Notes: a model not told the origin generated them from the letters alone. A DNA stretch of 33,311 nt from Candidatus Uhrbacteria bacterium CG10_big_fil_rev_8_21_14_0_10_48_16 (GCA_002793515.1 PFEU01000017.1:13182-46492); one strand, 5' to 3'. Positions 8,092-18,310 are shown, counted from the first letter of the stretch. Numbers and translations: made by a program.

Positions 8092-8649
8092 CTATTCACC
8101 TGCCTTTTGAGTCTTTCCAGCCTTGCGACGGATGACTTCCTCGGCATATTTAATTCCCTTCCCCTTATAAGGTTCTGGTTTTCGAACTTTTCTAATCTTA
8201 TCAGCGAGTTCACCAACATCATGCTTATTAGCTCCGATAAGCGTAATGGTGTTCCCTTCTACAACGGCATCCATTCCTTCAGGAAGCTCGATACGAACAT
8301 CGTGAGAGAACCCAACTGCTAAAACAATCTTACGTCCCTCGAGGTTCACACGGTATCCAACTCCATTTACTTCAAGTTTTCGGGTGAATCCTTCTGTAAC
8401 ACCGATAACCATATTCGCAATAAGTGCTCGGGCTGTACCCCACATGGATCGCTCGAACTTATCGTCTTCTTGGTTCACTGTAAGCTGAACTTCTTTTCCA
8501 TTTTCCACATCGACAAGATTTACTGAAACAACAGCATTCAAATCTTCTTTCAATTCCCCTTTTGGTCCTTTCACCATCACGATCTGATCATTGATAGTTA
8601 CTTCGACTCCTTGAGGAATGGCGATAGGTTTTTTTCCAACTCGAGACAT
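8092..8649 (-). CDS. rplF: 50S ribosomal protein L6
   Basis: MSRVGKKPIAIPQGVEV; KVRKPEPYKGKGIKY. Confidence 0.96.
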   Translation of the reverse strand: MSRVGKKPIAIPQGVEVTINDQIVMVKGPKGELKEDLNAVVSVNLVDVENGKEVQLTVNQEDDKFERSMWGTARALIANMVIGVTEGFTRKLEVNGVGYRVNLEGRKIVLAVGFSHDVRIELPEGMDAVVEGNTITLIGANKHDVGELADKIRKVRKPEPYKGKGIKYAEEVIRRKAGKTQKAGE

Positions 8650-8655
8650 AGGCGA

Positions 8656-9048
8656 TTATGAAATCTCACAGATTACTTCTCCACCCAGATGACGTACACG
8701 TGCTTCCTTGTTTGTCATCAACCCATTTGGTGTCGACAAAATAGCAATGCCAATGTTCGACAACACGACAGGAAGCTCAGTGGACTTCGCATAAATGCGC
8801 TTTCCGGGTCGACTTACGCGTCGAACCATCTGAATTTTTGGCTGTTTATTCTCGTAACTCAATTCCACGCGAATCGCTGGGAACTTTGCCGTCGTTACTT
8901 GCTCAGCTTTTGTGACATATCCTTCCTTCTCCAAAATCTTTGCAATCGCAAATTTGATTTTTGAGTACGGGAAAGATATCTCAGCTTTTCTTACAGCCTG
9001 AGCATTACGAATACGAGTCAACATGTCTGAAATAGGATCAGTCATCAT
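8656..9048 (-). CDS. rpsH: 30S ribosomal protein S8
   Basis: MTDPISDMLTRIRNAQ; RVSRPGKRIY; STPNGLMTNKEAR. Confidence 0.96.
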   Translation of the reverse strand: MMTDPISDMLTRIRNAQAVRKAEISFPYSKIKFAIAKILEKEGYVTKAEQVTTAKFPAIRVELSYENKQPKIQMVRRVSRPGKRIYAKSTELPVVLSNIGIAILSTPNGLMTNKEARVRHLGGEVICEIS

Positions 9049-9052
9049 AGGG

Positions 9053-9238
9053 TTACCAGCTTGATTTTCTTACACCAGGGATTTCACCGCGATTCGCTAA
9101 TTCCCGGAAGCAGATGCGGCAGAGTCCAAAAGCTCGCATATACCCTCGATTTCTTCCACATGACCAACATCGGTGAACAATCCGTGAGGAAAACTTTGGG
9201 CGCTTCTTTGATTTTGCAATTTGGTTTGTAGTTGCCAT
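9053..9238 (-). CDS. rpsN: 30S ribosomal protein S14 type Z (zinc-binding)
   Basis: [26 protein letters not shown]...GVRKSSW. Confidence 0.96.
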   Translation of the reverse strand: MATTNQIAKSKKRPKFSSRIVHRCWSCGRNRGYMRAFGLCRICFRELANRGEIPGVRKSSW

Positions 9239-9241
9239 ATG

Positions 9242-9784
9242 CTATTCCTCTTTTTTAAGTGGGAGCCCAAGTTTTGTAAGAAGTGCCTTTGCTTCTGGAT
9301 CTGTCTTCGCTGATGTTGAAATGGTGATTTGAATTCCGTGAATAATGTCGATCTCCTCACTTCGGATCTCAGGAAAAGCAATGTGTTCCTTCAATCCAAT
9401 CGAGTAATTTCCTTGTCCATCAAATGACGTATTCGGCAAACCACGGAAGTCTCGCACGCGGGGAAGAGAGACTTTAATAAGTTTCTCGAGAAAATCCCAC
9501 ATACGCTTTCCTCGCAACGTCACTTTCATTCCCACGACGAGTCCCTGACGAATTTTGAAACCAGCGATTGATTTTCTTGCTTTTGTAGAAACGGGTTTCT
9601 GCCCAGAAATACGAGTCAGAGTCTTTTCTGCGGTTTCAATATACTTCGCATCTTTTATTCCTGCTCCAAGACCAACGTTAAGCGTAACCGTTTTAACGGT
9701 TGGAACAGCATGAATGTTTTTGTACCCAAACTCCTCTTTTAGTTTAGGAACAACTTCTTCTTTATAAAAAGTTTGAAACGCCAT
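9242..9784 (-). CDS. rplE: 50S ribosomal protein L5
   Basis: ITGQKP-like RISGQKPVSTKARKSIAGFKIRQG; TLRGKRMWDFLEKLI. Confidence 0.95.
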   Translation of the reverse strand: MAFQTFYKEEVVPKLKEEFGYKNIHAVPTVKTVTLNVGLGAGIKDAKYIETAEKTLTRISGQKPVSTKARKSIAGFKIRQGLVVGMKVTLRGKRMWDFLEKLIKVSLPRVRDFRGLPNTSFDGQGNYSIGLKEHIAFPEIRSEEIDIIHGIQITISTSAKTDPEAKALLTKLGLPLKKEE

Positions 9785-9788
9785 AGAA

Positions 9789-10112
9789 TTACTCGATATC
9801 TTCAGACTGACCCTTTGATCGGATCAATCGAATTTTGGTCTTCTTACCCTCTTTATCTATAAATTTATATCCAACGCGACCAGACTTTCCAGTTTTTGAA
9901 GAAATTACCTGAAGGTTTGATGCATGAATAGGAGCTGGGAACTCAATCTTTTGCCCCGCTCGTTCTCCTTGCTTCTTCAAGTGCTTGGTAAGCATGTTTA
10001 CCCCTTCAACAACCACACGCTCAAGTTTAGGAAACACCTGAATGATGGTTCCCTCTTTTCCTTTGTCTTTTCCCGCGAGAACGCGGACTTTGTCGCCAGT
10101 CTTAATCTTCAT
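9789..10112 (-). CDS. rplX: 50S ribosomal protein L24
   Basis: MKIKTGDKVRVLAGKDKGKEGTI. Confidence 0.95.
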   Translation of the reverse strand: MKIKTGDKVRVLAGKDKGKEGTIIQVFPKLERVVVEGVNMLTKHLKKQGERAGQKIEFPAPIHASNLQVISSKTGKSGRVGYKFIDKEGKKTKIRLIRSKGQSEDIE

Positions 10113-10117
10113 ATGCG

Positions 10118-10489
10118 TTAGAGCACCTCAGGAGCTAAAGAGATGATCTTGTTATACCCCAGCCCACGAAGTTCACGTGCTACGGGTCCAAAAATACGAG
10201 TCCCCTTTGGTTCCTTTGTTTTCTTATCAATAATGACGGCTGCATTTTCATCAAAACGAATATATGTTCCATCCTTTCGTCTCGTTTCTTTTCGTGATCG
10301 AACAATTACAGCTGTCACAACATCACTCTTTTTTACAGCCCCATGAGGAACGGCTTCCTTTACTGATGCCACAACTAAATCTCCGATAAACGCATACCGT
10401 TTTTGATATCCTCCGAGTACGCGAATCACCTTGAGTCTTTTAGCTCCCGTGTTATCAGCGACTTTCAATTTTGATTCTTCCTGAACCAT
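10118..10489 (-). CDS. rplN: 50S ribosomal protein L14
   Basis: [27 protein letters not shown]. Confidence 0.96.
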   Translation of the reverse strand: MVQEESKLKVADNTGAKRLKVIRVLGGYQKRYAFIGDLVVASVKEAVPHGAVKKSDVVTAVIVRSRKETRRKDGTYIRFDENAAVIIDKKTKEPKGTRIFGPVARELRGLGYNKIISLAPEVL

Positions 10490-10492
10490 ATA

Positions 10493-10747
10493 CTAATTTA
10501 CGGTTTTCTTAGCGAGAACTCGCCAACACTTCGTCTTTGAGTATGGACGACATTCCTGAAAAGAGACCTTTTCTCCGACACCGTATGAACCATGCTCATC
10601 GTGAACATTGAACTTGGCGCTCTGCTTATATCGTTTTCCGTACTTTGAATGAACCACTGTACGATCTACGCGTACCACAAGCGTCTTGTCCATCTTGGTT
10701 GAGACGACTTCTCCGGTAAACGTACGTTGAATTTTCTGTGTAGTCAT
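10493..10747 (-). CDS. rpsQ: 30S ribosomal protein S17
   Basis: Start at MTTQKIQRTFTGEVVSTKMDKTLVVRVDR. Confidence 0.93.
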   Translation of the reverse strand: MTTQKIQRTFTGEVVSTKMDKTLVVRVDRTVVHSKYGKRYKQSAKFNVHDEHGSYGVGEKVSFQECRPYSKTKCWRVLAKKTVN

Positions 10748-10751
10748 ACAG

Positions 10752-10961
10752 TTATTCTGACTTGGTTGTTTCAATAACTTCCATCTGAGCAAGGAGTGTT
10801 TTGATTTTTGCGATTCCACGTTTTAACACACGAACTTCACGAACATTTTTCAACTGATTTGATGAAAGCTTAAAGCGCAATTCTTTTAATCGTGCGTACG
10901 CTTCATCCATTTCCTTCGTGAGTACTGTGGCGCTTTTTGAGCGCAATGTTTTTACATCCAT
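10752..10961 (-). CDS. rpmC: 50S ribosomal protein L29
   Basis: Position between L16 and S17; LKELRFKLSSNQLKNVREVRVLKRGIAKIKT. Confidence 0.92.
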   Translation of the reverse strand: MDVKTLRSKSATVLTKEMDEAYARLKELRFKLSSNQLKNVREVRVLKRGIAKIKTLLAQMEVIETTKSE

Positions 10962-10964
10962 ATA

Positions 10965-11384
10965 CTAGTTCACTTCACGAGTAATGATCTTTGTTTTGAT
11001 CGGAAGTTTATGTATAGCCAGTGTAAGAGCCTCACGCGCAAGAGCTTCATCAACTCCCCCCATCTCAAAAAGGATTGTTCCTGGTCTGACCACAACGACA
11101 TAGTGGTCAACCGCTCCCTTTCCTTTTCCCATAGGCATTTCTGACCCTTTGGAAGTCACAGGCTTATCTGGAAACACGCGAATCCAGATCTTTCCACCAC
11201 GTTTAATCGCACGAGTCATGGCACGACGTGCAGCCTCAATTTGACGTGAGGTTACCCAGGCGCCGGTCGTCGCTTTAATGCCATGTGAACCAAATGCGAG
11301 CGAGGTCTTGCTTGTAGCAAGACGCTTCCCTCGTGCCCGGCCCTTATGCCATTTACGGTGTTTCACTTTTTTAGGAATCTGCAT
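10965..11384 (-). CDS. rplP: 50S ribosomal protein L16
   Basis: [43 protein letters not shown]. Confidence 0.96.
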   Translation of the reverse strand: MQIPKKVKHRKWHKGRARGKRLATSKTSLAFGSHGIKATTGAWVTSRQIEAARRAMTRAIKRGGKIWIRVFPDKPVTSKGSEMPMGKGKGAVDHYVVVVRPGTILFEMGGVDEALAREALTLAIHKLPIKTKIITREVN

Positions 11385-11394
11385 AATCGTGAAT

Positions 11395-12042
11395 TTAGGT
11401 ATTGTCGAAAACCTCTCCGCGGTTAATCCAAACCTTTACACCTGTTGCTCCCCAAATTGTTCGAGCGGTCACAGATGCGTAGTTAATATCTGAACGGAGG
11501 TTATGAAGAGGAATTTTTCCTTGAGAAATAGTTTCACTTCGAGCGATATCGGCCCCATTCAATCGTCCAGCTACGGTAATCTTAATTCCCTGGGCACCTG
11601 ACTTCATGGCACGTTCAATCGCCATCTTCATAATTCTACGAAATGGCATGCGCTTCTCGATATCAGCGACAATCTGTTGACCAATCACTTGAGCGGAAAG
11701 AGATGGTTTCTGAACCTCCTTAACATTGATGCTCAATTTCACTCGGCGACCACGGAAAAATTCTTGTTTAATTTTCTTGGTCAAATCCTCAATTCCTGCT
11801 CCTCCACGTCCAATGATAATACCTGGCTTTGCAGAGTGAACAATAAGTCGCACTTCTTGTCGTGATCGCTCGATTTCAATGCGGTCAATAAGGGCATCTT
11901 TCAAAATCTTTTTCAAGAATTCCCGCATCTCAACATCCTCTTTCAAGAACGTCTTAAAATTTTTCTTATTCGCAAACCAAACACCATCCCATCCACGGAT
12001 GACACCTATTCGGAAAATGACTGGATGTACCTTCTGTGCCAT
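11395..12042 (-). CDS. rpsC: 30S ribosomal protein S3
   Basis: [39 protein letters not shown]. Confidence 0.96.
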   Translation of the reverse strand: MAQKVHPVIFRIGVIRGWDGVWFANKKNFKTFLKEDVEMREFLKKILKDALIDRIEIERSRQEVRLIVHSAKPGIIIGRGGAGIEDLTKKIKQEFFRGRRVKLSINVKEVQKPSLSAQVIGQQIVADIEKRMPFRRIMKMAIERAMKSGAQGIKITVAGRLNGADIARSETISQGKIPLHNLRSDINYASVTARTIWGATGVKVWINRGEVFDNT

Positions 12043-12048
12043 ATGAAT

Positions 12049-12414
12049 TTAGTTCGCGGTTGATGACTTACGATCCTTTGTTACACGTGGTTCCAACGTA
12101 ATCGAGATATGTGTTGTGCGCTTTCGAATCGGAGCCGATTTCCCAAAAGCTCGCGCACGCCATCGACCCAATGTTGGACCTCCATCAGCGGTAATGGCCT
12201 TCACAAACATTTCGTCTGCATTCAGTTGAAAGTTGTGAACGGCGTTCGCAACGGCTGAATCAAGAAGTTTGGTGACAGGCTCTGCTGCCGCCTTCTTCAT
12301 CACATGTAATTGTGATTGTGCTTCCTTGACTCCTAAGCCACGAATAACATCAATCACAAGACGAACCTTGCGAGGCGACATACGGATATAGCGTGCTGTT
12401 GCTTTGACTTCCAT
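12049..12414 (-). CDS. rplV: 50S ribosomal protein L22
   Basis: ATARYIRMSPRKVRLVIDVIRG; RARAFGKSAPIRKRTTHISI. Confidence 0.95.
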   Translation of the reverse strand: MEVKATARYIRMSPRKVRLVIDVIRGLGVKEAQSQLHVMKKAAAEPVTKLLDSAVANAVHNFQLNADEMFVKAITADGGPTLGRWRARAFGKSAPIRKRTTHISITLEPRVTKDRKSSTAN

Positions 12415-12427
12415 AAGATATCAATGA

Positions 12428-12700
12428 TTACGCGGTCTTTTGAGCCTTTCCTCCGTGACGATTGAATTTACGTGTTGGGGAAAACTCACCAAGCTTATGT
12501 CCAACCATATTTTCGAGGACACGAACTGTAATAAAATCTTTCCCGTTATGTACAGCAAACACGAATCCGACCATTTCCGGTGTAATCGTAGATGAACGAG
12601 CCCATGTTTTAATAGGAGCTCCTTCACCAGGCTTACGCGCGGAGATTTTCTTAAGGAGTTTTGGGTGGACGTAAGGTCCTTTTTTCAAACTTCGAGACAT
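12428..12700 (-). CDS. rpsS: 30S ribosomal protein S19
   Basis: [33 protein letters not shown]. Confidence 0.96.
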   Translation of the reverse strand: MSRSLKKGPYVHPKLLKKISARKPGEGAPIKTWARSSTITPEMVGFVFAVHNGKDFITVRVLENMVGHKLGEFSPTRKFNRHGGKAQKTA

Positions 12701-12701
12701 A

Positions 12702-13550
12702 TTACTTTCCTCCTACGAAACGTCCCTTTTTGCGACGTTGGATAATCAACTTCGTTGACGCCTTCTTTTTTCGGGTCTTTACACCCAGAGCAGGCTTACC
12801 CGTTGGAGTCTTCGGTTGTTTCAGTCCAATTGAGTTACGTCCCTCTCCACCTCCATGAGGGTGATCTACTGGGTTCATTGCTTTACCTCGAACGGTCGGT
12901 CGCCATCCTCGATGACGTGTACGACCTGCCTTTCCCCATCGAATCAATCGTCGATCAGGGTTTGAAGCGTGTCCAAGTGTTGCCATACATTTCTTCAGAA
13001 CCATGCGAACCTCTCCAGAAGGAAGGCGAACTGTTGCATATGATCCTTCTACAGCCATGAGCTGTGCAAATGTTCCGGCTCCTCGTACGATCTGCGCTCC
13101 CTTTCCAGGTTTCAATTCGATGTTGTAGATTTCCTGGCCAATTGGGATGTGTTCAAGCATGAAACGATTTCCTGTCTGAATCTCACCCTTACTCATTGAT
13201 GAAACAACGATTCCACCAACTTCTAGACCGATCGGAGCAATCATGTAACGCTTTTCTCCATCGGCATAGTGGAGAAGTGCAAGACGTGCTCCACGATTTG
13301 GATCGTATTCAATTGACGCAACCGTTGCTGGGACATCAAATTTATCTCGTTTGAAGTCCACGATTCGGATACGACGTTTCGCTCCGCCCCCACGATGACG
13401 CACCGTGATTTTTCCACCCGTACGACCGGCAAATTGTTTCTTTTTGATCGTGAGCTTCTTGTGAGGACTTGTCTTTGTAATATCAGCAAAATCATCAACG
13501 CTTGAGAGACGTCGTCCTGGGGTTGTTGGTTTGTATCGTTTTACTGCCAT
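12702..13550 (-). CDS. rplB: 50S ribosomal protein L2
   Basis: [20 protein letters not shown]-type; [15 protein letters not shown]. Confidence 0.97.
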   Translation of the reverse strand: MAVKRYKPTTPGRRLSSVDDFADITKTSPHKKLTIKKKQFAGRTGGKITVRHRGGGAKRRIRIVDFKRDKFDVPATVASIEYDPNRGARLALLHYADGEKRYMIAPIGLEVGGIVVSSMSKGEIQTGNRFMLEHIPIGQEIYNIELKPGKGAQIVRGAGTFAQLMAVEGSYATVRLPSGEVRMVLKKCMATLGHASNPDRRLIRWGKAGRTRHRGWRPTVRGKAMNPVDHPHGGGEGRNSIGLKQPKTPTGKPALGVKTRKKKASTKLIIQRRKKGRFVGGK

Positions 13551-13554
13551 AGGA

Positions 13555-13950
13555 TTAGACGCCTTCGTAGACGTTAATAGTCTGTCCCTTAGGGAGCGTT
13601 ACAATTGCCTTCTTCCAATCATTTCGCTTTCCCATTCGGCGACCGAAGCGCATATTCTTTCCTCGTACATTCAAAATGTTGATAGAAAGTGGTGAAACAC
13701 CGTAGAGACTCTTAATAGCGGTTCGAACCTGAATTCGATTTGCATTCTTTTGAACAACGAAAACGTATTGGTTTGCTCCTGCAAGAGACGCCGACTTCTC
13801 AGAAATGAGAGGCTTTACAATAATGTCTGCCTCATCAACACCAGCAAACTTTGAGACATCTGAAGTTTTTGTCGCCTTTGCAACAACCTTTTTCTCATCA
13901 GACTTCTCTTCGGTGTCTTTATTCTTTTTGACTCGATTTAAGATTCCCAT
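13555..13950 (-). CDS. rplW: 50S ribosomal protein L23 with charged N-terminal extension
   Basis: [43 protein letters not shown]. Confidence 0.93.
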   Translation of the reverse strand: MGILNRVKKNKDTEEKSDEKKVVAKATKTSDVSKFAGVDEADIIVKPLISEKSASLAGANQYVFVVQKNANRIQVRTAIKSLYGVSPLSINILNVRGKNMRFGRRMGKRNDWKKAIVTLPKGQTINVYEGV

Positions 13951-13953
13951 ACG

Positions 13954-14589
13954 TTAATTGCGTTTATAGATATCCGTCACCATAGCCACAGCAGGTTCGG
14001 TGATTAACACGTAATCAAATCGCAATAAGTCAACAATATTCAGTGTGTTTGCTGGGATTGTTTCAATTTCCTGCAAATTGCGCGCAGCACGACTAACTGT
14101 TTTGTTTTCTGGGGTGGTCACGATAAGAGTCCGTTTTCCAGATGTTGGGAGGTTATTCAACACTTCGACGAGCTGTTTTGTTTTTCCTTCCTCTAAAAGG
14201 AGCTGATCAACAGCAATAAGTCGTTCGTGTGTTACTTTATCACTCAACACCATTGCCAAAGCCTTTCGACGAGCCTTGTCGTTCATCTTGACTCCAAAAC
14301 TTCTATCGTTGCGTGGACCAAATGTAATTCCACCACCAATCCAGATAGGAGATCGTCGAGAACCATGTCGAGCGCGACCCGTTCCTTTCTGCTTCCAAGG
14401 CTTCTTTCCTGATCCGGCAACTTCCCCACGAGTCTTTGTGTGGGCAATCGCTTTTCGTCCGTTTGATGTCTGCGCAACAACAGCCTCATGTACCAAAGCG
14501 GCATTTACTTTGACCGAAAACAAGCTCTCATCAAGAGTAAGCTCTCCTTTGGTCTTTCCATCTGTTGTATAAAGTTTTACGCGTACCAT
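13954..14589 (-). CDS. rplD: 50S ribosomal protein L4
   Basis: TKTRGEVAGSGKKPWKQKGTGRARHGSRRSPIWIGGG. Confidence 0.96.
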   Translation of the reverse strand: MVRVKLYTTDGKTKGELTLDESLFSVKVNAALVHEAVVAQTSNGRKAIAHTKTRGEVAGSGKKPWKQKGTGRARHGSRRSPIWIGGGITFGPRNDRSFGVKMNDKARRKALAMVLSDKVTHERLIAVDQLLLEEGKTKQLVEVLNNLPTSGKRTLIVTTPENKTVSRAARNLQEIETIPANTLNIVDLLRFDYVLITEPAVAMVTDIYKRN

Positions 14590-15206
14590 ACTGTTTTTCC
14601 GGCTCGGGCCTTAATCATAACCAATCCTCCACGTGGACCTGGAACAGCTCCTCTAATAGCGATGACGTTGCTGTGTGCGTCTGTTGAAACGACCTCCAAA
14701 TTCTTGACAGTCACTTGCTCACCTCCCATACGTCCCGCCATTCTCTGACCTTTAATGACTTTTCCTTGACGCTGAGATCCGATCGATCCTCCCATACGCT
14801 GCTGATCTTTGTTTCCGTGAGTCATAGGTCCCCCCTTAAACTTGTGACGCTTCATAACTCCGGCATATCCACGACCCTTTGAAATACCAACAACATCTAC
14901 ACGGGTCCCTGGCTCAAATACCTCAACCGTGATGGTATCACCGCGTTGCAATTCATTATCAGCTCCAACATGAAACTCTTTAAGATCTCTCACTTGTGGG
15001 AGATCTTTTAGGTGTCCGAGTTGGGGTTTAGGAAGCTTTGCTTTGAATCCACTTCCGACTTGAACAGCAGAATAGCCGTCCGTTTCTGTGTCACGGACTT
15101 GTGTGACAGTGTTTGGCTCAGCCAGAATAAGCGTGACAGGAACTACCGTTCCGTCTTCTTTAAACTGCTGTGACATTTCAATTTTTCGTCCAATGATGAA
15201 AGACAT
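14577..15206 (-). CDS. rplC: 50S ribosomal protein L3
   Basis: SKGRGYAGVMKRHKFKGGPMTHGNKDQQRMGGSIG. Confidence 0.96.
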   Translation of the reverse strand: MSFIIGRKIEMSQQFKEDGTVVPVTLILAEPNTVTQVRDTETDGYSAVQVGSGFKAKLPKPQLGHLKDLPQVRDLKEFHVGADNELQRGDTITVEVFEPGTRVDVVGISKGRGYAGVMKRHKFKGGPMTHGNKDQQRMGGSIGSQRQGKVIKGQRMAGRMGGEQVTVKNLEVVSTDAHSNVIAIRGAVPGPRGGLVMIKARAGKTVWYA

Positions 15207-15498
15207 AATGAAGCTAGCATAAAAGCTAGAAGTCGAAAGAAAACAGTGTTTCCTACCGGCTTCTAGCCTCGCGATCGAACAGGTTTATCTAAACCCACAT
15301 CTTCGATTGGCTGAGGAATAAACTATTGTGATAAACGAATTCTCCGTATGCAATCTTTGAAGCTCAGGAAGGTTTTCTCCGGGATTCACGCGTAGACATG
15401 AGATCTCTCTTCCTTGTTCTGGGATCACTGGATGGGACAGAGAACGGACATGAGCCAAGTGAACTTTGCTCGTATCCGTTCTCTGTCCCGAACTTTTT
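15207..15498 (-). promoter_or_regulatory. Long structured rpsJ-rplC intercistronic region (candidate leader/attenuation or processing element)
   Basis: About 290 nt non-coding gap in an otherwise tight operon; perfect 15-bp stem 15434-15448/15475-15489 with extended inner stem; 8-bp GCTAGAAG/CTTCTAGC stem near rplC. Confidence 0.55.
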
Positions 15499-15831
15499 TT
15501 AGGTCTTGATTTCGACATCTACCCCCGCAGGAAGATTTAGACTCATCAGTGCGTCAATGGTCTTCTCTGTTGGGTTTGTGATATCGATCAAACGCTTGTG
15601 TACACGCATTTCATACTGGTCACGAGCGTCCTTGTGGACAAACGTAGAACTATTGACTGTGTACTTACGTTTTTCAGTCGGAAGAGGTACTGGACCAATA
15701 ACTTGTGCTCCAGAACGTTCAGCCGTCTTTATGATCGTCTCCGTAGCTTGATCAATAATCTTATGATCATATGCTCGGATTTTGATGCGAATGCGGATCT
15801 TTTCTTCAGTTTTTTTCTTGTCGTCAGACAC
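15499..15831 (-). CDS. rpsJ: 30S ribosomal protein S10 (GTG start)
   Basis: [36 protein letters not shown]. Confidence 0.95.
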   Translation of the reverse strand: MSDDKKKTEEKIRIRIKIRAYDHKIIDQATETIIKTAERSGAQVIGPVPLPTEKRKYTVNSSTFVHKDARDQYEMRVHKRLIDITNPTEKTIDALMSLNLPAGVDVEIKT

Positions 15832-15853
15832 AGGCGTAAAGAAAGAACGAAAA

Positions 15854-15878
15854 GGAGAAGTGGTTAAGCCACTTCTCC
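15854..15878 (-). terminator. Hairpin between tuf and rpsJ, possible (partial) terminator or attenuator
   Basis: GGAGAAGTGG-TTAAG-CCACTTCTCC, short TTT tract on minus strand. Confidence 0.5.
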
Positions 15879-15885
15879 ATAATTA

Positions 15886-17079
15886 TTATTTGATAACTTT
15901 TGTAACAACTCCAGCTCCAACTGTGCGACCTCCTTCACGAATAGCGAAGGACATCTTATCTTCGAGAGCAACTGGTTGAATCAAGTGAATCGTAAGATTC
16001 AATGTATCTCCAGGCATAACCATCTCTGTTCCCTCTGGCAAAATAACTTCACCAGTCACATCTGTTGTACGGATGTAGAACTGTGGCTTGTATCCCTTGA
16101 AGAATGGCTTGTGACGTCCACCCTCTTCCTTTGAAAGAGCGTAAACTTCTGCCTCAAATTCTGTGTGAGGGGTAATAGATCCTGGCTTAGCCAAAACCAT
16201 TCCGCGCTCAACATCTTCCTTCTTTACTCCACGCAAGAGAAGTCCTGCGTTGTCACCAGCTTGACCTTCGGTCAATTGCTTGTTGAACATCTCAATTCCC
16301 GTTACAACGGTCTTTGAAGACTCCTCATGAATTCCAACAATTTCAACTTCTTCGTTGATTTTAACCATTCCGCGTTCAATACGACCAGTTACCACTGTTC
16401 CACGTCCTTCAATAGAAAATACGTCTTCAATTGGCATCAAGAATGGTTTATCTGTATCTCGAACTGGCTCAGGAATGTACGTATCAAGAGCATTTACAAT
16501 CTCCATGATTGGCTTTGAAGCCTCTGGATCAGTTGGATTCTCAAGAGCCTTCAATGCAGATCCACGAATCACAGGCACTTCATCACCTGGGAACTTGTAC
16601 TGCTTCAAAAGATCACGCACTTCCTCTTCAACGAGATCAATAAGCTCTGGATCGTCTACTTGATCAACTTTATTCAAAAATACAACGATTGCAGACACAC
16701 CAACCTGATGAGCAAGAAGAATGTGCTCACGAGTTTGTGGCATTGGGCCGTCAGCAGCAGAAACGACGAGAATAGCTCCGTCCATCTGTGCCGCACCAGT
16801 AATCATGTTCTTGATGTAGTCTGCGTGACCTGGACAGTCAACGTGAGCGTAATGACGCTTATCAGACTCATATTCACAGTGAGCTGTAGCAATAGTAATA
16901 CCACGAGCTTTTGACTCTGGAGCTTTGTCCAAGTCATCGACACCCTTTGATTGGGCAGTCATTCCGTTTGCGGTCAAAACCGCAAGAAGAGCAGCCGTAG
17001 TAGTGGTCTTACCATGGTCAACGTGACCGATTGTACCGACGTTTACGTGCGGCTTGTTTCGATTAAAGACTTCAGCCAT
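15886..17079 (-). CDS. tuf: Elongation factor Tu
   Basis: [57 protein letters not shown]; start chosen at MAEVF rather than the ORF-track upstream ATG. Confidence 0.97.
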   Translation of the reverse strand: MAEVFNRNKPHVNVGTIGHVDHGKTTTTAALLAVLTANGMTAQSKGVDDLDKAPESKARGITIATAHCEYESDKRHYAHVDCPGHADYIKNMITGAAQMDGAILVVSAADGPMPQTREHILLAHQVGVSAIVVFLNKVDQVDDPELIDLVEEEVRDLLKQYKFPGDEVPVIRGSALKALENPTDPEASKPIMEIVNALDTYIPEPVRDTDKPFLMPIEDVFSIEGRGTVVTGRIERGMVKINEEVEIVGIHEESSKTVVTGIEMFNKQLTEGQAGDNAGLLLRGVKKEDVERGMVLAKPGSITPHTEFEAEVYALSKEEGGRHKPFFKGYKPQFYIRTTDVTGEVILPEGTEMVMPGDTLNLTIHLIQPVALEDKMSFAIREGGRTVGAGVVTKVIK

Positions 17080-17252
17080 ATGGATTGAAGTTGGGTACGA
17101 TTTACCCAAAAAGAGTTACGTTTTTATAATAATCTTATTGATTCTCAAGACGTGCGAAAGTATAACAGAGGGTATTGAAATGTGCAAGTCTTTCCCCTCC
17201 AACCTATGGACAGATGGGGGAAGGATCATATTATCCCTAATATTAGGACTTT

Positions 17253-17735
17253 TTACTCAACAGGCTCGAGATAGAACTGTTCTTCACCGTACTCATCATC
17301 TATTTGATTTTTTTCATTTTCAGGGTTTTTTTGCTCAACCACTTTCTCAACAGGTAATTCCGTTTGAACCTCTTCAATTGCCTCCTCAACATGTCGATTT
17401 GCGAATGCTTGATACTGTTTTTCAAGTTCTGCAAACTCTCCTTCACTTAGTTGATCTATGTCCCAGGTTTCTCCCTTCTCTTCAGCTTTCTGCATCACGT
17501 TCCAAATATCTGGTCCTTGAGCTGGCTGAGTGACATGTTCTGGCTCAATTTCGACAGGTTCTTCAAAATCCTCATCCTGCCAGTCATTTTCATAGCTCAT
17601 CTGGGCATCTAACATCATCTCATACTGATCCAGGTCCATGACAACAAAAGCATCGTCGCCATCTTTATCAACGACCACCATTGTATCCCCTGTTTTTCGA
17701 ACAAGATTCAAAACTCTATTGAGATGATTTTCCAT
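17253..17735 (-). CDS. Hypothetical acidic protein, antitoxin-like N-terminus (VVMDLDQYEMML)
   Basis: 160-aa ORF with strong promoter (TTGACA-N16-TACAAT). Confidence 0.7.
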   Translation of the reverse strand: MENHLNRVLNLVRKTGDTMVVVDKDGDDAFVVMDLDQYEMMLDAQMSYENDWQDEDFEEPVEIEPEHVTQPAQGPDIWNVMQKAEEKGETWDIDQLSEGEFAELEKQYQAFANRHVEEAIEEVQTELPVEKVVEQKNPENEKNQIDDEYGEEQFYLEPVE

Positions 17736-17744
17736 AGTGAAGGC

Positions 17745-17772
17745 ATTGTAGCCAACGTCCGTTATGTGTCAA
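17745..17772 (-). promoter_or_regulatory. Promoter TTGACA-N16-TACAAT, 9 nt before ATG (leaderless layout)
   Basis: -35 17767-17772, -10 17745-17750, ATG at 17733-17735. Confidence 0.7.
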
Positions 17773-17778
17773 TGACAC
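17766..17778. promoter_or_regulatory. 13-nt inverted repeat GTGTCA-A-TGACAC overlapping the -35 box, candidate operator
   Basis: Perfect palindrome in the 17253/ribH divergent spacer. Confidence 0.4.
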
Positions 17779-17836
17779 CTAAGAAATCCTGTGTTATCGT
17801 GACAATAATCCTTTTTAATCCTTTTTCCTTACCCTT

Positions 17837-18310
17837 ATGCAAGTCGAACTCGATTCAAAGACGATGCCAAAAATCCCCGGTGCAAAAGTCGCTATTCTCC
17901 AAGCAAAATGGTATCGCGAACCTCTTAATAGAATGGTCCAGAAAACGATCGATCTTCTTGTCGAGGCAGAGTGTCCAAAACCAGAAGTACACATCCTTCC
18001 TGGTTCTTTAGAATTACCTCTTGCAGCACAAGCGCTCATGCGAACAGAAAAGTATGATGCAATCATCTGTTTTGGTGCCATTATGAAAGGAGAAACGTAT
18101 CATTTCGATATGATCATGAATATGTGCGCCGAAGGATTTAATCGCGTGATGTTAGAAGAAGGTGTTCCAATCATTATGGAAGTGCTCCCCATCAGCTCAA
18201 ACGAGCAACTTGAAGCGAGAAGCCAAGATAACTCCTTCAACAAGGGAATCGAGGCTGCTATGGCAACCGCAGAAATAATTGATTGGCGACGTCGTAACCT
18301 CTCTAAATAA
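17837..18310 (+). CDS. ribH: 6,7-dimethyl-8-ribityllumazine synthase family protein
   Basis: PGSLELPLAAQALMRTEKYDAIICFGAIMKGETYHFDMI; NKGIEAAMATAEIIDW. Confidence 0.85.
   Translation: MQVELDSKTMPKIPGAKVAILQAKWYREPLNRMVQKTIDLLVEAECPKPEVHILPGSLELPLAAQALMRTEKYDAIICFGAIMKGETYHFDMIMNMCAEGFNRVMLEEGVPIIMEVLPISSNEQLEARSQDNSFNKGIEAAMATAEIIDWRRRNLSK

Noticed and set aside
7734-8222. Long rplR form starting at 8222
   Set aside because: Would overlap rplF by about 130 nt; internal MSLAIVKKHQ start at 8090 fits operon spacing and L18 homology
15285-15518. 77-aa ORF in the rpsJ-rplC gap
   Set aside because: Overlaps the rpsJ 3' end and a perfect RNA hairpin; composition not protein-like
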